64,000 nt of DNA from the NCBI RefSeq assembly GCF_020283565.1, contig NC_060060.1:38440001-38504000 (forward strand), read 5' to 3'. Below are positions 9,668-20,700 of the stretch, piece after piece (within the stretch, counting starts at the first letter, position 1; each line of letters opens with the position of its first letter). The DNA is from Trifolium pratense. Taxonomy: Eukaryota > Streptophyta > Magnoliopsida > Fabales > Fabaceae. The position numbers and the translations under genes are program-made. The notes below the pieces were generated by a model that saw nothing but the letters and a program-made list of their open reading frames with translations, had not been told where the DNA came from and made no database searches.

Positions 9668-12041
9668 ATGACTAATACTCATGATAGTATCACTAATGTT
9701 GACATAAACAGTCTCAGTGATGAAGGTTCTGTCAAGCATTTCTCTGCTAACTGGTAATTTAATTACCTCTCTCATAACTCATATCATATAATATGTATTT
9801 TTTGTTTTGTTTTGTTTTTGTTTATAATCCTCCAATTCAGGAGAAAAGAATTATGGTAATCTAGACTTTGTTCGAGAGATAAGTAAAGTCTGTTCAAAGA
9901 CGGTTTCAGTTAGTTAGTATTGGAACTCGAGTTCTAAGTGACATATCTATATTTCTATTTATACTATATTCCTGACCCCCACAACCCCCTTTTTCTCTTC
10001 TTACTATATTTGATTTTGTGTTTAGTTTTTCCATATTATCATGAATGTCTAAAAATGGAAATTTTATTTAGCTCTGGAATCATAGATTATGGTTAGAAAA
10101 ATTTAAAAGGAATTATAATGAACTTGAAAGTCAACTTGATATGTTCTAATCTAGGGGTCAACGTTTTAGTTTGAGCTTTGAACCATCTTTAGAGGGTATG
10201 AGATGGAAACTAGTTTAATTTACCAATTTAATTTAATCAGATCTGAGAGGGTTGCTGGCTTGTTGCTACCAGATGTGGATTGGATCATACATATTCTGTG
10301 TTGTCAAGTCCACTACAACAAAATTATGAATCCATCATCTTGATTTAGCAAAATTATTAGTAGTTTAATTACTAGAAAGATAACAAGCAATTTGTATTCA
10401 ATATTTGTTATAAGATTGTTGGGTTTTGACTCAAATTCTTGTTAACTAATTTAGATCTTGATACTTATTTTGGCCTCTCAAGCAACATCACAACAAAAAC
10501 CTACTTCTTTTATAGGCAAAATATTAGTAAGTTAGTGGTTATGCTAGGTTTCAGGGTTCGATTCTAAACTCCTATAGTCCTACTTAAGCTCTTTCGGTTT
10601 CCCTTAACTCACCAACCGAACTATGTACCTACTTCAAACTCACATGAATGGATTTGGAGTGCATGCAGTCTGAATGCAAGCAGTCAGCCACATTTAAATT
10701 GTCCGGTCAAGATTAGACGGTCCATATTTCAGTATAAATTTTGATTTATTTTTTTAATCTAAATCGTGTGATCTTGATCAAACTGTCTAGTTGTGTTGTG
10801 GTTGACTGCACACAACCCAAATCCCAAAAGAACAATACATACTTCACCAATCTAGAAAACAAAAGGAAATTAAGACTATCTCTATCTTTCAATGTTAAAC
10901 TAATTATTATGTGCTTTATTCCCTCCATCCTCTTCAGGCCAATGTCAGAGACCCCTGGTGCAGCTAAATTTGCCATCCTGTATAATGGAAGTATGTGTGT
11001 CTATGAAGGAATTCCTGCAGAAAAGGTAACTAATTACCAGTTAAAAGATGATATTCCAGCACTTCACTAGTCCACTTTATGTGTCAATGGTTCTAACACA
11101 ACTCATTTATTTTTTTGTTTGGTTATTAACAACAGATGCATGAAATAATGTTGATGGCTGCTACCAATGCCAAGTCTTCTGAAATGAAGAGTGGAATTTC
11201 CTTCACTTCTCTCTTTTCCACTACTAACAACCCTCCTTCTCCTCAAGGTACCTCTGACAATTTGCCTTCTCCTCAATCAGTCTGTTTTCCTGCTGCTGAG
11301 AAGACTTCCATTTGCAGGATGCAAGGTGATAACTCTCGAGACTAATTTCGTATTTTCGCCTTTTAAAATTCTCTTAAATGCTATTTTAGTCCCCTCATTT
11401 TTAAATCTAAACTGTAGACTTATATATATCGATCTACCATGTTGAATAACGAGCTGACAAATCACTACTAAAATATGCATTGCCACAACAAAACGGCGAC
11501 TCTGTTTCCGATTTCCATGTGCAAGTTGGTCTTCACGAACCTAACTTGGAGTCCCACATCGGAAGTGATGAATCCAGTGGTCATGAATCCGGTGTGAGGG
11601 TTTATATAGGATTGGACAATCCTCCCCATTAAACTATGGTTTTGAGATGGAGTTAGGTTCAATCCGTATCAGACTCGCACGACTTTTTTGTGTCGTGCTT
11701 TGTTGTTCTTTATCGTCTACAAGTAAAATATTCATCAATCTGGTGGTAATAATTTAAACATTTTTGTGGTTTTTGGTTTGAATTACTCTTCAGAATTTCC
11801 AATAGCACGCAGACAGTCACTTCAAAGTTTTCTTGAGAAGAGAAGAATGAGGTAATAATATAATACTTAGCAACATGTCATGTTTGGAATAATCACTTTA
11901 GAATTTCCAATTGATTCATATTCCATTTTTATTTAATAAAGGGTACGTAGCAAAGCACCTTATACCTCTTCAACATCAAAAGAAGCTAACAACATCGAAA
12001 ACAACTTCAACCCAACATTGATGCCACTTGAGGGCAAGTAG
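9668..12041 (+). CDS. JAZ-like jasmonate repressor with degenerate TIFY motif
   Basis: Five exons join in phase: 9668-9753, 10938-11025, 11136-11325, 11794-11851 and 11942-12041, giving 173 aa. The ZIM/TIFY region reads AILYNGSMCVYEGIPAEK (residues 41-58) where the family has TIFYxG, so Thr is replaced by Ala and Phe by Leu. The Jas motif, EFPIARRQSLQSFLEKRRMR (about 122-141) followed by KAPY, is complete. JAZ proteins repress MYC transcription factors and are degraded through COI1 when jasmonoyl-isoleucine is present. The TIFY motif normally recruits the NINJA/TOPLESS co-repressor, so this protein may dock it weakly or homodimerise differently (inference). Intron 1 is 1.2 kb; intron 3 carries a repeat with a promoter-like element. 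The start is the first in-frame ATG of exon 1. Confidence 0.85.
11500..11700 (+). repeat. Repeat with snRNA-like USE box and TATA box (JAZ intron 3)
   Basis: GTCCCACATCG (11551-11561) matches the plant snRNA upstream sequence element RTCCCACATCG. A TATA-like TTTATATA follows at 11601-11608, then attggacaatcctcccc. This word order recurs in dispersed plant repeats, probably LTR-derived. It is best read as a repeat fragment with a promoter-like motif, not as an snRNA gene. Confidence 0.45.
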
Positions 12042-12670
12042 TGTTGGTGTCAGTCAAGTGGTATGTCTCCAATTGCATGTGCATATTCATGTACAAGCAA
12101 TGAAACTTAATATTGTATAATTATGTTATATTCTCCACACCATATTATATATGTCTAATTAATAATTATTATTGTTGAAGCTTAATGTGTAACTGTTAAT
12201 GTCTAGCAAATATTATCCATTATCATGCTAAGAACTCAGAACACTAGCTACCTGCATTTTAAGTTGTTATTAATGTGTCTGTATGTACAATTGATTATCA
12301 ATTATGTATTTCCTTTGTATTTTGGATGTTTAATTACCATGTACAATTTGTTGGGATATTATTTTCTTCGTATTGACAATACTATATTTTAAGAAAATTT
12401 TGACAATGAGATTTTTTTTCATAAAGATACGTACTCATCCCACACACACTCCTTACTGTAACTTGTCGGTTGGTTCACCGTACAAAAAATTTCCACCACA
12501 TATATTGGAACGTGAATTTCATGCTACTTCTTTCACTAATTAACCCCACAAAATTAAATGTTTAATAAAGCATATGAAGATGGTCCTTCTCCTACTCCTG
12601 CCTATAGTCTAGTAACGTTGTATGTTCCACGAGGATATAAACACAGTCTGACTTGGTATTTGAGACAAAC
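12042..12670. other. JAZ 3' UTR and intergenic DNA
   Basis: The start should hold the JAZ 3' UTR; AT-rich sequence with several AATAAT-like polyadenylation signals follows. No other gene or clear repeat is visible. Confidence 0.5.
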
Positions 12671-12680
12671 TTTTTTTTAA

Positions 12681-12855
12681 GAAAAATGCTAAACAATGCC
12701 CCCGGGGCATTGTTTAAGGAACCAAATATAGTAATATCATATTGAAGTTTGTGCGGTCAACGTCTCGAAAGTCTAAAAAGTGTTATTTTTAATTTTAAAA
12801 TTTCCTTTTTTGGTTTCCTTAACCAATGCCCCGGGGGCACCGGTTAGCATGACCC
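12681..12855. mobile_element. MULE-like MITE, 175 bp, flanked by TTTTTTTTAA
   Basis: The ends carry TGCTAA(a/c)C..TGCCCCCGGGGCATTG.TTAAGGAA in inverted orientation, about 45 bp per arm. TTTTTTTTAA occurs at 12671-12680 and 12856-12865 as a 9-10 bp duplication; because it is low complexity, chance is not excluded. Confidence 0.65.
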
Positions 12856-13304
12856 TTTTTTTTAAAAGAGTCTGATCATTTGGAGGGAGTAGTAGTATAT
12901 AATAAGAGCTTAGTTGTTTTTATAACAAAAAGATAAAATCAAAATGAATTATTTTCATAAAAAGTGTGATATGTTTTTATAAGCTATTTTAGATAATTTA
13001 TGAAAATAAGCTGAAAAGCAATTTATGAACATGTTGTTTGTATAAACTCTTCCAAAATTGGGAATATGAGATATGGATAATTGCAAATTGATTATTGAAT
13101 TAAAAGTAAAATTGATAGATGAGAATCCAATTAAAATTGATGTTTTTAGTGCAAAAGAAGCGTTAAGGAAAAGATAGAAGAAGATTAGTCTAAGACTTAA
13201 TCATTACTCTACAAGAGAATACCAAAAGGAGACATGAGAGACTTCATCAATTTTCTTTTTCCCCACTATTGATCTTCATTTCACTAGCCATGTGTCCATT
13301 TATC

Positions 13305-13693
13305 TCAACCATTCTTTGCATCAGGGTTTGGGGAGACGATTCTCCACTCATTAACATACAACATCCATTCCAATCCAATTAAATAGTTGTTTTCATCGGA
13401 TGACATATAACCACTAACTTTATTGCTTGTCTCACCTAAAAGTTGAGCTTCTTTCACACAATCCCAGAAGAAAGGATGTGATGAAATCGACGATAAATCT
13501 GGCCTACAAAGACAATAAAAAAAATTAAGCGATTAAAAACAATCCAAAAGGCAAAAATAATAATTATTATATACCTTCTCATTGGATTTCGATGTAATGA
13601 ACTTTCAATAATATCCACCGCTTCCATGTTCAGCTCAAGGAAGGTTAATCTCGGGTTAGATATTTGTGCCATGCTTATCGTACATATTAACAT
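13305..13693 (-). pseudogene. Fragment of IRE1-like kinase/RNase (kinase C-lobe end plus KEN start)
   Basis: Two minus-strand blocks, 13693-13575 and 13503-13305, join across a clean GT..AG intron. The first contains EAVDIIESSLHRNPMRRP, which resembles the last helix of a kinase C-lobe. The second continues SSHPFFWDCVKEAQLLGETSNKV, matching the HPFFW..E..L..L.DTSD.V start of the KEN RNase domain of IRE1, the unfolded-protein sensor that splices bZIP mRNA. The reading then diverges and stops at 13307-13305. The ATP-binding lobe and the KEN active site are missing. I call it a degraded duplicate; a tiny expressed gene is possible but unlikely. Confidence 0.6.
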
Positions 13694-13695
13694 TT

Positions 13696-13838
13696 TTTTA
13701 AAATAACCAAAGTTAGTAATTATTTGTTAATATTAGGTTTTTTTCATCTTACTAGTACTTGAACCATATACCTTCACTTCTTAACTCTTTTTCACCCTTA
13801 ACTCAAACTAGTTAAGCTACCCACTTCACCCCTAGAGC
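13696..13838 (-). mobile_element. SINE (143 bp) with 14-bp target duplication
   Basis: ACATATTAACATTT flanks it perfectly at 13682-13695 and 13839-13852. On the minus strand the head reads GGGTAGCTTAACTAGTTTGAG and ends in an A-rich tail (poly-T on the plus strand at the left edge). It is the same family as 27749-27874. Its left duplication touches the first ATG of the IRE1-like fragment. Confidence 0.8.
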
Positions 13839-14034
13839 ACATATTAACATTTGCCTTAATTAAAATATGGAAAAAGGGGAATTATTGTGTTTGATGGGTG
13901 ATGATTGGCTAGCTCATTAGTGAGAAAATGAATGTATCTTCTCAAATGTAAAAAAAAAAAAAAACAAAAGAATAATGTGAAATTTAAACCATTTAAAATT
14001 TAAATTACAATATTAGATTAGCAGGGGATATGAT

Positions 14035-14450
14035 AGGTTAAAAGTTTTTTTTTTTTTTACTAAAAAATAAAAGATATTAATTGATTCCAATAATTGATAG
14101 AGTATATCGGATGCAAATACAAATTCAACATCACAAAAAATATAAAAGACGAATCTGCGAACAAACTCATAACATCCAAGTTAATAACATACAACATCAA
14201 AATGCCTACAAATAATATGATAAAACTAAAGTGACCATAATGTCCATGCTACTGGATATGCAACGTTGACGCACAAATCATTGATCAAATCTGCAATCAA
14301 TTGATGTTGACCTTTCGATATGAACCGAAGAACACCACAACAAAGACGAGAAATCAAACAAGATGATTAACAACAAAACGCCGCACTCAGACGACAACAC
14401 CACCACAAAAAAAAACTAAAAAACACAATCTATGTGAAATCTGCGGGAAT
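14035..14450 (+). repeat. Probable LINE-type 3' fragment
   Basis: A T-rich start is followed by a moderately GC-rich stretch (..aacaacaaaacgccgcactcagacgacaac) that ends in an A-rich run at 14405-14420. It resembles legume LINE 3' ends in general look only; there is no domain evidence. Confidence 0.3.
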
Positions 14451-14598
14451 TCTTCATTAATTTTTATTTTTGAAGCCATAATAACAAAAAAAAAAAAAAG
14501 AGTAAAGATTCTATATTTCACTGCAGTTACTGTGTCATTCAACCATCTTCATCCTTAGAAACCCCAAAGAGGAATAGAAACAAGGGTTAGCAGGGGTG

Positions 14599-14720
14599 TA
14601 TATAAAAGAAAATGTGTGCAAAAAGCAACCTATTATCACGATTCCTTATTTTTTAGGATACGAAGGTTAGAATAGTAAAAAAAGAAAAGGAACAAAAAGA
14701 CGCGCCGAAGCTTAAACCCT
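14599..14720 (+). promoter_or_regulatory. Core promoter of the WDR3 gene: TATA box and telo-box core
   Basis: TATATAAAAG lies at 14599-14608, about 150 bp before the start codon. AAACCCT at 14714-14720 is the core of the telo-box, an element common in plant ribosome-biogenesis and translation genes, which fits the gene downstream. This rests on motif matches only. Confidence 0.4.
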
Positions 14721-14760
14721 TCCCCGAAGTCATAAACCTCTCAGTGCGGCAGCAGCAACA

Positions 14761-17700
14761 ATGGTGAAAGCCTATCTCCGATACGAGCCGGCGTCGTCGT
14801 TCGGTGTCATAGCCTCCGTTGATTCTAACATATCATATGACAGCTCCGGCAAACACCTTCTTTCTCCAGCTCTCGAGAAAATCGCCGTTTGGCACGTGCG
14901 TCAAGGCATCTCCACCAAAACCCTAACTCCTTCCGTTCCATGTCGTGGTCCTTCTCTCGCCGTCACCTCCATCGCTTCCTCTCCGTCCGTATTGGTAATC
15001 ACAATCGAATCTCTCTCTGTATTGTGTATGTGTGAAGTGAATTTACGATTTCGTTTAACGGTTTAACGGTTTTGGTTGTTGTTGTAGATTGCTGGAGGTT
15101 ATGGTGATGGTAGCATAAGGATTTGGGATTCTGATAAAGGAACTTGTGAGACTACTTTGAATGGACATAAAGGAGCTGTAACTGCTCTTCGTTACAATAA
15201 GCTTGGTTCTTTACTTGCTTCTGGTAGTAAAGATAATGATGTTATTTTGTGGGATGTTGTTGGAGAGACTGGACTCTTTCGTCTCCGTGGCCATCGCGAT
15301 CAGGTTTAATTTTTGCTCTTCAATTCAAATGCTGAGTGTTGATTCAATGTAGACCCGTTTGGATAAACAACTTATTTAAGCGCTTACATCCTAAAGGCAT
15401 TTCTATAATCTAATTGCTTTATATAAGCTATACGTTGTTTTCATAAGATATCTGTAAAATTTATGCTAGAGAGCTAATGTCATAAGCTGTTTCTATTAGC
15501 TCGCTCAAACAGTCGCACGAGTCACAAGTGTTTGTGCTAGTATATAAGCTCGAATAAGTCACAAAATAAACAAACCTTTTTAATCAAGTTTTTTTGTTTA
15601 ATGAGTTTTTGTTCATTTAAGTCCATTAAGTGTTTATGTATATGCTATTTTTATAACAAAAGATAAAATAAAGTCAAACTGGTTTCATATACTAGTAAGT
15701 TATAAACTACCCTGGAGAGCTTATGGAAATAAGCTGAAAAAAACTTATGGACATGTCATCTGTTGTTTCCATTAGTTCTCCTAAACTATCTCATAATTTT
15801 TTTAATCTAAAATAAGCTATTTCAGACAGACCTTTAATTAGGTTTTTGTTACATGAATTTTTGTTCATTTGTGGCAGGTGACTGATGTTGTTTTTGTGGG
15901 TTCTGGGAAAAAACTAGTTAGTTCCTCCAAAGACAAGTTCTTGAGAGTGTGGGATATTGATACCCAACACTGTATGCAAATTGTTGGAGGGCATCATAGT
16001 GAAATATGGACATTGGATGTTGATCCTGCTGAGAGGTTTCTTGTTACCGGTTCTGCGGACAAGGAGCTTCGTTTTTATGCAATCAAGCAAGATTCTGTGG
16101 ATGGGGAGTCTGTAAAGGATGGTGATGATTCTTCCATTTCAAACAAATGGGACGTTTTGACCCATTTTGGTGAGATTCAGCGGCAGAGCAAAGATAGAGT
16201 TGCCACGGTCCAGTTCAACAAATCTGGGAATCTGCTAGCTTGTCATGTTGCCGGAAAGATGGTAGAAATATTCCGTGTTTTGGATGATGCCGAAGCAAAG
16301 CGTAAAGCCAAACGCAGGGTTAACCGTAAAAAAGAGAAGAAGCATGGCAAAGAGGCTACAGAGGGAACTGAAAATGGAGATGGGAATATTGAGAATAAAG
16401 GAGAAAGTTCTACTGTGACTGATGGACCCATAGAAACAAATAAAATCACAGTTACTGTGCCTGATGTTTTTAAGCTGCTGCATACTATTAGAGCTAGCAA
16501 AAAGATATGTTCCATTTCTTTCTGTCCAATCACTCCAAAGAATTCACTAGCAACATTAGCATTGTCCTTAAACAATAATCTAATTGAGTTCTACTCCATT
16601 GAAAGTGCTGAAACAAAAAAAACACTTGCTATTGATCTTCAAGGGCACCGTTCTGATGTTCGAAGTGTCACACTTAGTTCGGACAACAGTTTTCTGTTAT
16701 CAACGAGTCACAATGCAGTAAAAATCTGGAATCCAAGTACTGGTTCCTGCTTAAGGACCATTGATTCTGGATATGGGCTGTGCAGTTTAATTGTCCCCAC
16801 TAACAAGTATGGACTTGTTGGAACTAAAGATGGAACCTTAGAAATTATTGACATCGGAAGCGGTACTCGTGTTGAAGTTGCTGAAGCTCATGGAGGCTCT
16901 GTGCGGACAATTGCTGCCCTGCCAGAGAAACACGGTTTTGTCACAGGAAGTGCAGATCACGAAGTAAAGTTTTGGGAATACCAAATTACGCAGAAACCTG
17001 GTCAAGTATGTTCTTCATATCATTCACTATTCTAAAGAAGTATTTGTTTTTTTACAAGTGAATACAATAATTGACCTTTTCACATCACATACCGCACATA
17101 AAACATAGGGTAGAAGTCTGGAAGACCTTTTGTATATAGTATTTCATTGGGACACTCTTCTACAATAGTTTTTCTGTTTTACATCTGATCTCTAGAACTT
17201 GAATTGGTATATAAATGCATACATAGAAATTTAACACTCTTCAGTCTTCCCTGCTTTATTTATATATTTGTATATTGTATATACATGGAAAAATCTCTGT
17301 TAATTGACAATTTGTTTATTTTTGTAATACTTATTTTTCTGTTTCAGGCTACTAAGCAACTCACTGTGTCAAATGTCAGGACTATGAGAATGAACGATGA
17401 TGTTCTTGTGGTTGCAATTAGTCCCGATGCGAAATATATTGCTGTTGCTTTGTTGGATAGTACTGTAAAGGTCAGATTTGTTAACCCTGTCTTGTTTTCC
17501 TTGTGTTTTTATAAGTATGTTCTGGTTCCCCGTTTCTAATTACTTATCTTTGGTTTCCAAAATTTTCTTAATAAGTTTCACTTTGTTTTTTGTTGTTTTT
17601 ATTGCCACCTGTCAACCTCAAAGTGCATGTTCACAATGCATAAATATTTTACCGTATGTTGGCAATCTGGGAACTTCACCATTATTTTTATATTGTGTAG

Positions 17701-20700
17701 GTTTGAGCGAAACTTGGGTAGAAATTAGCTAGATTTTGAATTCTTGTAGCTTGCATATGATGTTTTTTGGGGTATTTTGTTAACCGTAGATGCTTACTGA
17801 GAGTTTATCCAAATTGGTTAATTTATTTTTCCTTACAATGCATCTAATAGGAAATGCCAATTTCTAAGTATGGTGGACATCTATATGTGCTCTATTGAAT
17901 GTTGATTGTCGAGTGCTGTATGTACTATGAACTTGTTTTGGTGGTTACTCTTGCAATATTTTGTTACTATTTCAAGTATTTTTTCCGAGTTATTTATTTT
18001 TTGGTGATTACTCTTGCAATATTTTGTTAAATTATTTCAAGTATTTTTGACGAGTTATTTGTTTTTCAGATTCACTTTGTAGACTCGTTGAAATTTTTCC
18101 TATCATTGTATGGCCACAAGCTGCCTGTTCTGTGTATGGATATTTCATCAGATGGAGATTTAATTGTGACTGGCTCTGCTGATAAAAATATAAAGATTTG
18201 GGGTTTGGATTTTGGTGACTGCCATAAATCCATTTTTGCGCATGCTGACAGGTGCTACATAATTTTTTTTTTCTTTCTCTTTTATTGATTGAAGAGTATG
18301 GATGAAGCTGTATTTAAAGTTTTCTTATGTAATTTCCTTTCAGTGTTATGGCAGTGCAATTTGTTCCCAAGACACATTATGTGTTTAGTGTTGGGAAAGA
18401 CCGTGTAGTAAAATATTGGGATGCTGATAAATTTGAGCAGCTGTTAACTCTTGAAGGACATCATGCAGATATCTGGTGTCTCGCAGTTAGTAATCGTGGT
18501 GATTTTATTGTCACCGGATCTCATGATCGCTCAATCCGCCGCTGGGATCGTACCGAAGAGCAGTTTTTCATTGAGGTATACATAACATGTACTTGTGGGT
18601 TATGGAGCAATACTTCTTTAATGCAGTATGCAGTACATAGGGACACTGCCTTTAATAAAGGGAAATTTGAACGAGTGTCCTAAGGACATTGCTTAAAGAA
18701 TCAATTTTTTTTTTTTTTATCGAAAACTGTAGCCTTTAAAGTTATTAATGTATTAGCAAATGTTATTAATGTATTTCCTTTAATAAATACTTTTTTTTCC
18801 CTCTTAATCAATGCCCTCTCTTTAGCAAGACTCTTATTGATCTTCTTATAAAATGTGTTGTTGTTAGTAAGAAAAAAAACAATTTCACTGGAATATGATA
18901 AACCAATAACCATTTTAATTGCAGGAAGAAAAGGAGAAGAGGTTAGAGGAAATGTTCGATGGTGATCTTGACAATGCATATGAAAATAAATATGTACCGA
19001 AGGAAGAAATACCAGAGGAGGGAGCTGTCGCTGTAGCTGGGAAAAAAACCCAGGAAACCCTTACTGCTACTGACTTAATTATCGAGAGATTAGACATTGC
19101 AGAAAATGAAAAAAAACGCATTGCTGAACATCAGGTTATACTCATCTCTCTCAGCACACTTCTGTTTTCCAAATTGATGTATTATCTCATAAGTGATTCA
19201 GAGAACAAATCAGATTTCAGAGACTCTGTTAGTGATTATTTACAAAACATATATATTTCAGAGACTCTGTTCCAGATTAGAATGCACCATTAGTCCTCTA
19301 CAAATCCCAAACGAATTGTTCCATTAAGCAATTTGAGGCCTATGAAATGGAATTTTTTTTTGTATTAGTCCTATTAATTAACTACTACTACTATCTATCA
19401 AGAGATAAATCTCAACATTGAATTTCCAAAATTGATTTTCGAGTTGTAAGTGTAGACAAACTATTTCAGCTGTTGAAATATGCATGCAACAAGTACAAAC
19501 CCGCTTAGTAAGTAGGCTTAGTAACATGGAACACCATTGGGATTTATCAAAATCCCAAATTTCAGTGAAATTATTTTGTACGTATAATTAGGAAAATATC
19601 TTCAATTCAATATGGGTGTGCTGGACAACTAAAAGAGCTGAGGAAGACTGTCTTGGATCTTGTAAGGTCTAATCTTATTGCTGTAATTTTTTTTATTTTG
19701 CATTTCAGGAGGAGGAAAAAAACAATAAAAAGGCCGTTTTCCAGCCAAATCCGCTCATGATTGGCCGGTCACCTTCTGACTATGTTCTAAGTGCATTTAA
19801 AGATGTTCACTCAAATGATTTGGAACAAACATTAATGGTATGCTTGGATATACATTTTTATTCATTGATGTCAATTCTCATGCAGAAATATAACGCATAT
19901 CGGACTGTTTTCTTTGGGAGCCGTCTATTTTTCATCTGTGTTAGCAACTTACTTAATCTTATTTCTTAATACTTCATTTGATGATAAGAAACCTAATTCC
20001 TATAAGGTCTTATTATAGGTCTTATCGAAAGAATAATTTTATTCAGATTCTTAACACTCTTGCCTTAAATTTATAGACCAAGAATATAAGCAAAATGTTA
20101 GATATCATATACTTGTTTTTGTGAAGAAGTGTTCCACCCACTAGAACACAGAATCAATGCTTGGCCTAATTTTAGCTATTTTTTCTTTTACTTCTTTTAA
20201 ATTTAGAAAAATACTGTTAACATCGAGTTTAACATGTCTATGCAGGCTTTGCCGTTTACAGATGCATTGAAGCTTCTGTCATACTTGAAAGAATGGACTT
20301 CGTATTCTGATAAGGTTACTTGTCATTTAGAAACTTCACTGTTCTTCAAATTGTTGTTGTGTATTTCTTTTCTCCTGAAATAATAACATCAGATTTATGA
20401 AAATTTGCTCATGCCTTACAATATTTTTTGCAAGTTGACAATTTATCTGTTGCTGATAATTGTAGGTTGAGCTTGTTTGCCGGATAGGCACACTGCTGTT
20501 GCAGACACATTACAATCAGTTGCTTTCCACACCGGCTGCCAGACCTGTCTTAATTGCTTTCAGTGACATTTTCTATGAACGAGTCAAGGTAAATATGCTA
20601 GGGTCTTCTGTGCCTATTTCTGTGTACATTTCTTATCAATGGGTCAAGGTCTTATTTGGTATTCAATGTCAATGTTTTGATAACTGGATTGGACAGGCTG

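Noticed and set aside
11500..11700. A U-snRNA gene
   Set aside because: Promoter-like words are present, but no snRNA sequence follows and the unit looks like a dispersed repeat.
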